Assembly: GCF_034439435.1 (NCBI RefSeq)
Contig: NZ_JAPCKJ010000007.1
Location: forward strand, 62,001-126,000
Length of the DNA stretch: 64,000 nucleotides
Source: Sarcina sp034439435
GTDB taxonomy: Bacteria; Bacillota; Clostridia; Clostridiales; Clostridiaceae
Reading direction: 5' to 3'
Shown here piece by piece: positions 34,028 through 42,335 of the stretch (positions are counted from its first letter, which is position 1; every line of letters begins with the position of its first letter). The position numbers were made by a program, and so were the translations under genes. Below the pieces are notes generated by a model. That model was given only the letters and a program-made list of their open reading frames with translations. It was not told the origin of the DNA and did no database searches.

Positions 34028-35395
34028 ATGAATAACTTTGATAGAGTTTTAGAATTTTATCCATTTAAAATTTTTAAACAAAATAATAAAATTTATTTAT
34101 ATACTATTAATTCAAATGGATTATTTGAATTAGATTATAGAACTTTACTTTTAATAGAAAATGAGGGGAAAAGTATTAAGGAAGCTTATAATAATTTAAA
34201 ACATTTATTTTCTAAAAATGAATTTATAGAAGTATTAATTCAAATGGAGCAGGTAGAATTCTTAAAGGGATTTGAAAAAATATATAATAATGATACTTAT
34301 CTTTTAGATAAGAAATTATCTTCATTAACATTAATGGTTATTCAAGAATGTAACATGAGATGTAAATATTGTTATGGAGATGGTGGCGAATATAGTGACA
34401 AAGGTAAAATGAATAAGGAAGTTGCTTTAAAGGCAATTGATTTCTTAATAGATAATACAGATGAAAGAGAATTATTAATAGCTTTTTTAGGGGGAGAACC
34501 TTTATTAAATTTTAAGTTAATTAAAGAAGTCGTTAATTATTGTAAAATAAAAGAGAAAAAATACAATAAGAAATTTTCTTACACAATTACAACTAATGGA
34601 ACAGTTATTAATGATGAAATAGAAGAATTCTTAGTAGAAAATAATATTTCTATTCAAATAAGTATTGACGGTGTAAAAGAAAAACATAATGAAAATAGAT
34701 ATTTTAGTAATAAAAGAGAATCATACGATGAAATAATAATCAAAACTAAAAATATAAGAAAATATGATAAAATTACTGCCAGAGCAACAGCTACAAAAAA
34801 TAATTTGAATTTTATTGAAATATTTAACCACTTAAATTCATTAGGATTTAAATGTATTCCAATTGCTTTAGCACAAAATTTACTAGATGATAATGATTAT
34901 AAAAAAGCGACTGAAGAATATGTAAAATTTATAAATTATTTTGAAAATTTAATAAAAGAAAAGAAATATTTTGAAATAAATAAATTTCCAATGTTAAAGT
35001 CAGCTTTAGAGAAAATAGAATTTTCTAATAAAAGATCTTTGGGATGTGGAGCGGGTAGAAATACATATGCTGTAGATATATATGGTAATTTATTTCCTTG
35101 TCATAGATTTGTAGCTAACAAAGAATATTGTGTTGGAAGCATATTTAAAAAATTTAATAACATAGATAAATTTATTAAAAAATTCAATGTTTATAGCCAT
35201 AAACAATGCGAAAATTGTTGGGTGCAAAATTTATGTCTAGGTGGATGTCCAAATGAAAATCTAGTTAATACAGGTAATATTCAAACTTCGAGTTATCGTA
35301 ATTGTAATTTTACTAAAATAATTTATGAGGAAATAATTAAGTTATATTTACGTTTAGATGACGAAGATAAAAAACATATTTTTGAAAATATTTAA
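34028..35395 (+). CDS. Radical SAM/SPASM peptide maturase
   Basis: The 455-residue enzyme begins with an RRE (PqqD-like) region of about 85 residues (EFYPFKIFKQNNKIYLY onwards) that would bind the leader peptide. The radical SAM core has CNMRCKYCYGDGGEYSDKGK, with Cys108, Cys112 and Cys115 binding the 4Fe-4S cluster, and AFLGGEPLLNF. The SPASM domain has CGAGRNTYAVD, FPCHRFV, QCENCWVQNLCLGGCP and a final NCNF, enough for two auxiliary clusters. Such enzymes install thioether or carbon-carbon crosslinks in small peptides. The GDGGEYxxKGKM sequence after the cluster recalls the SCIFF/quinohemoprotein maturase group. Substrate: almost certainly the peptide at 33859. Confidence 0.92.
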   Translation: MNNFDRVLEFYPFKIFKQNNKIYLYTINSNGLFELDYRTLLLIENEGKSIKEAYNNLKHLFSKNEFIEVLIQMEQVEFLKGFEKIYNNDTYLLDKKLSSLTLMVIQECNMRCKYCYGDGGEYSDKGKMNKEVALKAIDFLIDNTDERELLIAFLGGEPLLNFKLIKEVVNYCKIKEKKYNKKFSYTITTNGTVINDEIEEFLVENNISIQISIDGVKEKHNENRYFSNKRESYDEIIIKTKNIRKYDKITARATATKNNLNFIEIFNHLNSLGFKCIPIALAQNLLDDNDYKKATEEYVKFINYFENLIKEKKYFEINKFPMLKSALEKIEFSNKRSLGCGAGRNTYAVDIYGNLFPCHRFVANKEYCVGSIFKKFNNIDKFIKKFNVYSHKQCENCWVQNLCLGGCPNENLVNTGNIQTSSYRNCNFTKIIYEEIIKLYLRLDDEDKKHIFENI

Positions 35396-35412
35396 TTTGA
35401 AAGTTATAAGTT

Positions 35413-35441
35413 TTAAGAGAGTAATTATACTCTCTTTTTTA
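35413..35441 (+). terminator. Terminator after the radical SAM gene
   Basis: AGAGAGTA / TACTCTCT with a short ATTA loop and T6. Confidence 0.85.
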
Positions 35442-35513
35442 GTTTAAATTAATAAATAGATTAATAAGTTGCTAAGAATATAAAAAATGTTGAAATTAAA
35501 AATTAATATAAAA

Positions 35514-35556
35514 GATAGTTTTAAGACAGAAAAAAGAATTTTTCTATTGATAAACT
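35514..35556 (+). promoter_or_regulatory. Direct-repeat operator and promoter of permease 2
   Basis: GATAG (35514-35518), TTTTAA, GACAG (35525-35529). TAAACT (35551-35556) starts 21 bases after the second repeat, as in the ABC operon promoter at 31915. Confidence 0.6.
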
Positions 35557-35603
35557 AATTAATAGAGAGATTAGAAGTTTTTTACTTATCAAGGAGGAGA
35601 ACT

Positions 35604-36299
35604 ATGTTTCATTTGATTAAGTTAGAATTAAAAAAATATAAATTATATAAATACATATTTTTTGCTTTTATATGCATAATTGGTATCTTGACATATATAA
35701 CAATAACTAATTTATTTACACAAAAAATTATAGAAAGAAATACTACATACGAAATGATTTTTTGGATGGTTGATGTAATTGTTATAGGAACATTTGTTAT
35801 ATTTTCAGCAGTATTAATGACAAAAATAATAATGGATGAATATAAGAATAGAACCATTCTAATTCTTTTTACTTATCCAATAAACAGAAAAAAGGTTATT
35901 TTGGCAAAATTAATAATAGTTATTATATTTACAATTATAGTTTTACTAATTGGTAATTTAGTATGTACAGGTTATATGATAATTTTAGAATCAGTTACAC
36001 AAGGAATAAAGGGAAATTTTAATTTAAGACATTTTATTATAGTGGGCCCTATTATAAGTGTAATCATGGGAATAATTTTATCATTATTTCCTTTTGTAAT
36101 TGGTATTTTGAAAAAGTCGGGTATAGTTACCATAGTTACAGCAGTAATAATAGCTGCGTTTATGCCTAAGATAATATCTAAAAACACAAATCTAATAATC
36201 AATGAAAAAGCTATATTTATTGAAATTGCTGTAATTTTAATGATTTTAGTTATATCAATGTTTTATGTTTTTAAAAAGGAGATAAATAATTATAGGTAA
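35604..36299 (+). CDS. ABC-2-type permease, paralogue 2
   Basis: The 231-residue protein has six membrane segments and starts MFHLIKLELKKYKLYKY, almost the same N-terminus as permease 1, with the loop IMDEYKNRTILILFTYPINR. AAGGAGGAG precedes the ATG. No ATPase gene accompanies it, so it would have to use the ATPase at 31981 or form a dimer with another permease. It has its own copy of the shared operator, so it is co-regulated with the rest of the locus. It is followed by a third paralogue 44 bases downstream. Confidence 0.87.
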   Translation: MFHLIKLELKKYKLYKYIFFAFICIIGILTYITITNLFTQKIIERNTTYEMIFWMVDVIVIGTFVIFSAVLMTKIIMDEYKNRTILILFTYPINRKKVILAKLIIVIIFTIIVLLIGNLVCTGYMIILESVTQGIKGNFNLRHFIIVGPIISVIMGIILSLFPFVIGILKKSGIVTIVTAVIIAAFMPKIISKNTNLIINEKAIFIEIAVILMILVISMFYVFKKEINNYR

Positions 36300-36343
36300 G
36301 AAATAATGTTTAGAGACTGATAAATTTTGAAAGGATAAAAAAT

Positions 36344-37033
36344 ATGTTTGATTTAATTAAGTTAGAATTTAAGAAATATAAATTACAAAGATATATATTA
36401 GCGGCTATTATATGTATAGTCGCAATAATGGCTAGTATGACAAGTGATTTTGTAAAAGATTCAAATAGAGCTATAGATACAGGAAATACAATGTTACGCA
36501 ATTTAAGAATGAGTATTATGATTGTAACAATAACGTTTATAATATTTTCAGCAGTACTAACAGCAAAAATAATGATAAGTGAATATAAGAATAAAACTAT
36601 TTTAGTTATGTTTACATATCCAATAAGTAGGAGAAAAATTATTATATCTAAAATGCTTATAGTTGTTGGATTTACTATGATATCTATATTAATTGGAGAT
36701 TTAGTCTGTTCTTCTTATATGATAATTTTAAATTCTTTTACACATGTAATATATGGAGAATTCGTCTTTGAAAATTTCATGATAGTAGTACTTTTTATAA
36801 GTATAATTATTGGAGGTATATTATCATTACTTCCATTTGTTATTGGAAGTATAAAAAAATCATCAGTAGCAACTTTGGTCACCTCAATAATAATTTCAAT
36901 ATTAATACCAATAATAATAGGAATAAGTTCTAATATAAGAAATTTAGTTGTTGTGTCAGTTTTAATAGGGTTAGTAATTGTGGGAATAACTTTTTGTTAT
37001 ATTCTTATAAAAAGTGATATAGTAAATAATTAA
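36344..37033 (+). CDS. ABC-2-type permease, paralogue 3
   Basis: The 229-residue six-span protein starts MFDLIKLEFKKYKLQRY and has MISEYKNKTILVMFTYPISR. It is the most divergent of the three permeases. It has a weak ribosome site (GAAAGGA) and no separate promoter, so it is probably cotranscribed with paralogue 2. Pairs of different permeases with one ATPase occur in lantibiotic immunity (LanFEG), which this arrangement resembles. There is no terminator hairpin immediately downstream. Confidence 0.87.
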   Translation: MFDLIKLEFKKYKLQRYILAAIICIVAIMASMTSDFVKDSNRAIDTGNTMLRNLRMSIMIVTITFIIFSAVLTAKIMISEYKNKTILVMFTYPISRRKIIISKMLIVVGFTMISILIGDLVCSSYMIILNSFTHVIYGEFVFENFMIVVLFISIIIGGILSLLPFVIGSIKKSSVATLVTSIIISILIPIIIGISSNIRNLVVVSVLIGLVIVGITFCYILIKSDIVNN

Positions 37034-37237
37034 ATAAAGATTTATGAAAAACAACTCAATTAGTAATAGATTAAAAATTCATTTTTAAAAATAACTTTAA
37101 TAAATTAAATAAAATGAATTTGTTAAGAAATTTGTTGTTTATTTAGAAATATGGTAACTAAATATAGGAATAAATTATTAATATTAATTATTTGTGATTA
37201 ATATTAATAATATGTATTCGGAAATTTTACATATATT

Positions 37238-37266
37238 TTGACAGTTTTCCCAAAATGATGTAGTAT
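37238..37266 (+). promoter_or_regulatory. Sigma-A promoter of the pilus operon
   Basis: TTGACA (37238-37243), 17 bases, TAGTAT (37261-37266). Transcription would begin about 50 bases before the riboswitch. The earlier part of the gap (37034-37237) shows nothing. Confidence 0.7.
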
Positions 37267-37320
37267 ACAAGACGAATTCAATTGACCTAAAAACAATTAA
37301 AAAGTAAATAAAATGAATAC

Positions 37321-37396
37321 AAATTATAGAAACGTTGAGATATATCCTGTATCTGGGCATCTGGGATATATTGAGTTATTGATGCAACCGGCTATA
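37321..37396 (+). ncRNA. c-di-GMP-II riboswitch aptamer
   Basis: The conserved pieces of the class II cyclic di-GMP riboswitch appear in order: GAAAC near the 5' end, CTGGGCATCTGGG in the middle, GAGTTATTGATGCAACCGG at the 3' end. They match the Clostridium acetobutylicum aptamer as I remember it (GGGCAC...GAGUUAGUAGUGCAACCG). A P1 helix TATAG (37325-37329) / CTATA (37392-37396) closes it. It lies in the leader of the pilus operon. Confidence 0.88.
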
Positions 37397-37431
37397 TTTA
37401 TAAAAATTTATAAATATTAGTCGGTTTTTTT
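37386..37431 (+). terminator. Riboswitch expression platform (intrinsic terminator)
   Basis: ACCGGCTA (37387-37394) pairs with TAGTCGGT (37418-37425), followed by T6. The 5' arm overlaps the aptamer's ACCGG and its P1 strand, so aptamer folding with bound c-di-GMP should prevent termination: an ON switch. Confidence 0.8.
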
Positions 37432-37464
37432 ATTTTTAATTTTATTAAAGAAAGGAGGAGTTCT

Positions 37465-39633
37465 GTGAAGCGAAAGAAAAAGTATTTTATTACGGCCTTA
37501 GCAACATTTATTTCTATGCTATTAAGTATAATCTCACCTGGAGTTCTTGTATTTGGTGAAAATTCAAAATTACTTCAAGGTGATGGTGGTGTTGAAATTA
37601 CAAGTGCTACTTTCCAAAGTAATACTGTCTCAAAAGATATAATCAATACTTTACAAATTGACTATAAGATTTTAGATAAAAGCAAACTAAAACCTGGCGA
37701 TAAAATTGTTATTGAATTTCCAGATATTTTTAAGGATATAACACCTGTATATTCCGATGCACATTTTACCAGTTGTACTAATAAAAATGGAGTAGTTACT
37801 CTAATATTTAATGAAAATGTAGAAAAAGCTGTAACAGGATATCTATCTATACGTGTCACTGGAAATAGCAATATTAGACAAGGTGTAAAATATCCAGTTA
37901 ACATTGATTTAAATGGACAAACTAAAACAATAGATGTAACAGGTAACGAGTCTCAAGGTGGGGGTTCTGGTAAGTATCCACTTATGTACAAAACAGCTAA
38001 TTTACCAAACGCTGCTATAGATAAGGATGGGGTAAAGCAATATTATGGAGAAATAACTGATAGAAACAAGCCTATAACATATTATATAGAAATAAATTTA
38101 GGTGATGGTATAAATCCACATACTAGACAATATTTAAATAATGCTAAATTTGTTGATAATATTCCAAAAGGAATGGCTTTAGATACAGCAAGTATACATA
38201 TAAGGAGAGATAGTTTTTCTGGGAAAAGCACAGATGCCACACAAGAGTTTTGGGACAATAATAAACTTAAAGCTGATACTAAATCTTTGGAAGTAGATTT
38301 TGGAGATATACCATATGACCATTACTTTATTAGTTATAATACACTTGTTACATCTACTGAAGATGGATATTTAAATAATGCAAATTTATATTATGACAGT
38401 GAATCAAAAGATGTACCTTCTAGTCATTATTCAAGATTATCCAAAGATGCAGGTGCTCTAAACGTTTACAAACATGTAGATAAAACAAATGTAACCAATG
38501 ATCCTAATGATCAAAAAATTAAATATCAAATTAAATTTGATTCTTATGGACATTTTTTAAAAGATACTTTAAATATTGTTGATACATTAGATTCTAGATT
38601 AAGTGATATTAAAATAACATCTACTGATCAATTTACTACTAATTTTGATGAAACAACAAAAAAACTGACTATTAAAAATGATAAAGCGGCTATAGATCCT
38701 AATGATGATGCTTATATTACTATAGAAGCAAGTATGAAAAATGTTAAGCCAGGAGATGAGGTTAAAAATATTGCATATGTAAATGGCAATCCTACCAATG
38801 AAGTTTCTACTAAAAAAAATCCTTTAGTAGAAATAATCAAAATATCTAAAAATGATGCAGAAGCCACTTTACTTGATGGAGCTATTTTTAAACTAACAAC
38901 TAAAGATGGCAACCCTGTTAAAGATGTCTATGGTAAAGAGATTACCAATATTATAAGTTCATCAGAATCACCAATAACACTAGAATTACCTTATGGTGAT
39001 TATAAATTAGAAGAAACTAAAGCACCAGATGGATATAAACTTGGTCAGATACCTATTAAATTTAATGTGAATAATCAAAGTAAGGTAGTTAAAGTAGTTG
39101 CTAAAGATGATCCACTCCCAACTACTTGTAACTTAGTTATAAATAAAATAGATGAAAAAGATGATCCTATTTTAGGTGCTGAATTTGAATTAGCAAAACA
39201 AGACGATCCTGAAAATGCTTTAAAATTTAGCTCTGAACAAGACAATTATGAAATAAATGAAAATGGAACTATAAATTTAGTACCTTTAGGAAATGATGCA
39301 TCTTTTAAAATTAATAACTTACCTTATGGTAATTACATATTAAAAGAAATAAAGTCTCCTAATGGTTATAAATTAAGTGAAGATATTTATATAACTTTAA
39401 ACTCTGAAGAAAGCTTTTATAAAATAGGAGAACAAGGCGAAAAAATAATTTTAAATAAAAACTCGGAAATAGATGGATATAGTATTTCAGTAAAAAATAT
39501 CCCAAGAATAATATTACCTGAAACAGGCGGAAGTGGAACTTTTAAATTTTATTTAATTGGAATTACATTATTAGCAGGGGTATTAATCTTGTTAGTTAGC
39601 ACTAAATTTATTTTAAAAGAAAGGAAGAATTAA
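37465..39633 (+). CDS. LPXTG-anchored pilus adhesin/tip protein with Cna B-type domains
   Basis: The 722-residue secreted protein starts at GTG 37465 behind AAAGGAGGAG. It has a signal peptide (KRKKKYFITALATFISMLLS), a large N-terminal adhesin region similar to the collagen-binding/SDR fold (residues 40-310), a second beta-sandwich (330-440) and two Cna B-type domains: VEIIKISKNDAEATLLDGAI to LEETKAPDGYKL, and LVINKIDEKDDPILGAEFEL to LKEIKSPNGYKL. The Lys and Glu positions fit internal isopeptide bonds. It ends LPETGGSG, a membrane helix and KERKN. It is the first gene of the operon and likely forms the pilus tip or minor subunit. Expression should need c-di-GMP. Confidence 0.9.
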   Translation: MKRKKKYFITALATFISMLLSIISPGVLVFGENSKLLQGDGGVEITSATFQSNTVSKDIINTLQIDYKILDKSKLKPGDKIVIEFPDIFKDITPVYSDAHFTSCTNKNGVVTLIFNENVEKAVTGYLSIRVTGNSNIRQGVKYPVNIDLNGQTKTIDVTGNESQGGGSGKYPLMYKTANLPNAAIDKDGVKQYYGEITDRNKPITYYIEINLGDGINPHTRQYLNNAKFVDNIPKGMALDTASIHIRRDSFSGKSTDATQEFWDNNKLKADTKSLEVDFGDIPYDHYFISYNTLVTSTEDGYLNNANLYYDSESKDVPSSHYSRLSKDAGALNVYKHVDKTNVTNDPNDQKIKYQIKFDSYGHFLKDTLNIVDTLDSRLSDIKITSTDQFTTNFDETTKKLTIKNDKAAIDPNDDAYITIEASMKNVKPGDEVKNIAYVNGNPTNEVSTKKNPLVEIIKISKNDAEATLLDGAIFKLTTKDGNPVKDVYGKEITNIISSSESPITLELPYGDYKLEETKAPDGYKLGQIPIKFNVNNQSKVVKVVAKDDPLPTTCNLVINKIDEKDDPILGAEFELAKQDDPENALKFSSEQDNYEINENGTINLVPLGNDASFKINNLPYGNYILKEIKSPNGYKLSEDIYITLNSEESFYKIGEQGEKIILNKNSEIDGYSISVKNIPRIILPETGGSGTFKFYLIGITLLAGVLILLVSTKFILKERKN

Positions 39634-39636
39634 TAA

Positions 39637-41211
39637 ATGAAAAACAATATTTTAAAAAAACTTAGTATCTTTATGTCATTCATGTTTATTTTTATTGCAA
39701 CATCAATCCCTGTATTTGCAGCAACACCATCAATTTCTAAGAATGCACCAACTACAGGTAGTATAACAATAGCAAAAAATGGGGCAACTTTTAATGCATA
39801 TAAGTTATTAGATGCAACCCAGAGTGGAGATGCTTATGAATATTCACCAACTAGTGAGTTTAAAGGATTTTTTAATAATTCACAATATGGTTCTTATTCT
39901 GAAAATGATATACAAAATTTAGATGCAGAACAAACAAAACAATTTGCCGTTGATTTACATAAATATGTTACTGATAATGATGTATTAGGACAAAAACTTT
40001 TAGAGGGACAAGAAAATACTGTTAATTTAGGATATTATTTAGTAACAGAAACTTCAAGTGATTCAGAGGGGGCTGCTGTTGCTTCAGGACCTATATTAGT
40101 TTCAGTTCCAGAAGTTTCAGGAGATACATGGAATTATAATGTGACTATTAATCCAAAAGATAATACTCCTGCATTAGAAAAAAATATAATTGAAAATAAT
40201 GAAAAAGTTAAAACTTCTTCTGATAATATTGGAGATGTTATAAAATATCAAGTAAATGCGACTATACCAACATATGAAGCAAATGCGAAAAATATAATGT
40301 ATAAATTTACAGATACTATGAGCAAAGGGTTAACATACGATGAGGCTACTGGATTTAAAATAACTTCAGGAGATAAAGTTTTTAGTAGTCCAGAAGATTA
40401 TACTTTAAGTTCACAAAAACAATCAGATGGTTCAACAGTGATTACAATTAATTTTGTATATGATAATATAAAAACTTATGTAGATACTGGTTTAACATTA
40501 AATTACCAAGCTACTTTAAATAATGAGGCAGTTGTTAGTACTGTAGGAAATCCTGGTAATCCCAATACTATAGAATTAGATTATACTAATAATCCAAATG
40601 TTGAAAATAGTTATAAAACTTTAACTGATAAAGTTACTTCTTATACTTGGGGATTTGGTATTAAAAAAGTTGATTCAAATGATAAGTCTAAAGTTTTAGC
40701 TGGTGCTGAATTCTCAATAAAAGATTCTAAAGGAAATGTATTAGCATCATATACATACAATAAAGATGGACAAGTAGTTCCTCTTACAGGAAATGCAGTA
40801 ACTGACTCAAATGGTGTTACAACATTCACAGGATTAGAAGAAGGAACTTATATTATTACAGAAGAAAAAGCTCCAAATGGATATAGTCTATTAAAAGATC
40901 CGATAGACTTAAGAATTACAGCTAACAAAGATATTAGAGGTAATTATAATGGTGCTGCCACTATAAATATTTCTAACATCAATGAGGCTTCTAGCATAAT
41001 AGATGATATTTCAGAAAAAGATGGAAATACTTTATTTAATGTTCAAATAGAAAACTATGAAGGATTCTCTCTTCCAAACACAGGTGGATTTGGAACAACA
41101 GGATTCATAAAAATAGCTATTATCTTATTAAGTGTGGTTTGCGTTCTAGCTATATTAGGGCTTGGATACATTAAATTAGAAAATAATAAAAAAACTAAAA
41201 ATAAATATTAA
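39637..41211 (+). CDS. SpaH/EbpB-type major pilin
   Basis: The 524-residue protein has a signal peptide ending near FAATPS and then the major pilin layout. The pilin motif lies in WNYNVTINPKDN (the Lys that is joined to the next subunit). Then come a central isopeptide domain and a C-terminal Cna B domain (WGFGIKKVDSNDKSKVLAGAEF with the E box EGTYIITEEKAPNGYSL). It ends in LPNTGGFG, membrane helix and KTKNKY. It starts three bases after the adhesin stop. The class C sortase encoded next would polymerise it through the pilin Lys and the LPNTG Thr. Confidence 0.92.
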   Translation: MKNNILKKLSIFMSFMFIFIATSIPVFAATPSISKNAPTTGSITIAKNGATFNAYKLLDATQSGDAYEYSPTSEFKGFFNNSQYGSYSENDIQNLDAEQTKQFAVDLHKYVTDNDVLGQKLLEGQENTVNLGYYLVTETSSDSEGAAVASGPILVSVPEVSGDTWNYNVTINPKDNTPALEKNIIENNEKVKTSSDNIGDVIKYQVNATIPTYEANAKNIMYKFTDTMSKGLTYDEATGFKITSGDKVFSSPEDYTLSSQKQSDGSTVITINFVYDNIKTYVDTGLTLNYQATLNNEAVVSTVGNPGNPNTIELDYTNNPNVENSYKTLTDKVTSYTWGFGIKKVDSNDKSKVLAGAEFSIKDSKGNVLASYTYNKDGQVVPLTGNAVTDSNGVTTFTGLEEGTYIITEEKAPNGYSLLKDPIDLRITANKDIRGNYNGAATINISNINEASSIIDDISEKDGNTLFNVQIENYEGFSLPNTGGFGTTGFIKIAIILLSVVCVLAILGLGYIKLENNKKTKNKY

Positions 41212-41217
41212 ATAAAA

Positions 41218-41280
41218 GGTTTGTTTTAAGCTAAGTCTGAAGAACTAGCTAAAACTTAACATTCACCTAAAACATAGCCT
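41218..41280. repeat. Dispersed hairpin repeat, family 1, copy d
   Basis: TTTGTTTTAAGCTAAGTCTG and the right end CTAGCTAAAACTTAACATTC followed by ACCTAAAACATAGCCT. The right end is the best preserved in the window. Confidence 0.55.
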
Positions 41281-41284
41281 AAAT

Positions 41285-41350
41285 AAAAAACTTCTTTTTA
41301 TAATGTAAAGTTTATTCTATATAATCCTTTACTTAAAAAGAAGTTTTTTT
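41285..41350 (+). terminator. Terminator between pilin and sortase genes
   Basis: AAAAAACTTCTTTTTA pairs with TAAAAAGAAGTTTTTT, with inner GTAAAG/CTTTAC pairs. It would reduce sortase transcripts relative to pilin. Confidence 0.75.
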
Positions 41351-41390
41351 ATGAGATAATATTTATATTTGATGCATTATATTTAATTGA

Positions 41391-41423
41391 GGAGGTGAAC
41401 TTCATAGTAATTTTATTACTATG
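41391..41423 (+). promoter_or_regulatory. Hairpin between Shine-Dalgarno and start of the sortase gene
   Basis: GGAGGTG (41391-41397) lies 23 bases before the ATG (41421), too far for normal initiation. Between them ATAGTAA (41404-41410) and TTACTAT (41416-41422) form a 7-bp hairpin that would shorten the distance, and which includes the AT of the start codon. Confidence 0.5.
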
Positions 41424-42251
41424 AAAAATTATTTGAAAAAGCTAAGAAAACTATATTTTTTTATTTTAATTTTAATTACATTAATTGCCTTAGGATTCTT
41501 ACTATATCCTAGCTTTTCTAATTACATAAACAATAAAATGGCAGTTTCCACAATTTCCGATTATACAAAAAAAATAAATAATGTTAATGATGAAGAACTT
41601 AGTGGTTTAATAAAAAAAATTAATAAATATAATCAAGATTTATTCAATGGAACTGCAGACAATAATCTACCTTCAGATTTAAATATTGAGCAGGGGAGCG
41701 TATTAGGATATATAGAAATTCCTAGTATAAATATTAATTTACCTATATATTTTGGAACTTCAGTAGATACATTAAAAAAGGGGGTTGGAGTGTTAGAAGG
41801 CACTTCTATTCCAATTGGTGGAGTAAATACTCATTCTGTATTGTCTGCTCATACTGGTCTGACAAATCAAAAATTATTTACAGATATAGATAAATTAAAA
41901 GAAGGAGACATATTCTATTTACATGTTTTCAAAAAAGATCTTGCTTATAAAGTAGATCAGATTAAAGTGGTAAATCCTAACCAAATTGATGATTTAAAAA
42001 TAGTTAATGGTAAAGACTATGTTACTTTACTAACTTGTTATCCTTATGGTGTTAATACTGAACGTTTATTAGTAAGAGGAGAAAGAACTGAATTAAATTC
42101 AAATCACGCAGATGATATTCCAAAAGAAATAAGCACTTTTAATCATTCAAATCAAAATCTTATATTAATAGTAATAATATTACTTACAATAATATTATTT
42201 ATTTTCTTAGTATTTTTAATCATGAAATTTAAATCTAAAAAGAAAGCTTAA
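41421..42251 (+). CDS. Class C (pilus) sortase
   Basis: The 276-residue membrane enzyme has an N-terminal helix (LYFFILILITLIALGFLL), a catalytic domain and a second C-terminal helix followed by KFKSKKKA, as in class C sortases. Catalytic residues are His in SVLSAHTG, Cys in LLTCYPYG (TLxTC type) and Arg in ERLLVRG. It joins pilins into polymers by transpeptidation at LPXTG. The usual DPW/F lid tripeptide is not evident. There is no other start codon in frame, so ATG 41421 stands despite the distant ribosome site. It is the last pilus gene. Confidence 0.93.
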   Translation: MKNYLKKLRKLYFFILILITLIALGFLLYPSFSNYINNKMAVSTISDYTKKINNVNDEELSGLIKKINKYNQDLFNGTADNNLPSDLNIEQGSVLGYIEIPSININLPIYFGTSVDTLKKGVGVLEGTSIPIGGVNTHSVLSAHTGLTNQKLFTDIDKLKEGDIFYLHVFKKDLAYKVDQIKVVNPNQIDDLKIVNGKDYVTLLTCYPYGVNTERLLVRGERTELNSNHADDIPKEISTFNHSNQNLILIVIILLTIILFIFLVFLIMKFKSKKKA

Positions 42252-42335
42252 ATCAATATAAATATTTCTATGTAAGCGCGACTAGATTAAGTTATAATAA
42301 AGTCAATTTATATAGATGAAAGTTGGTAATTGAGG

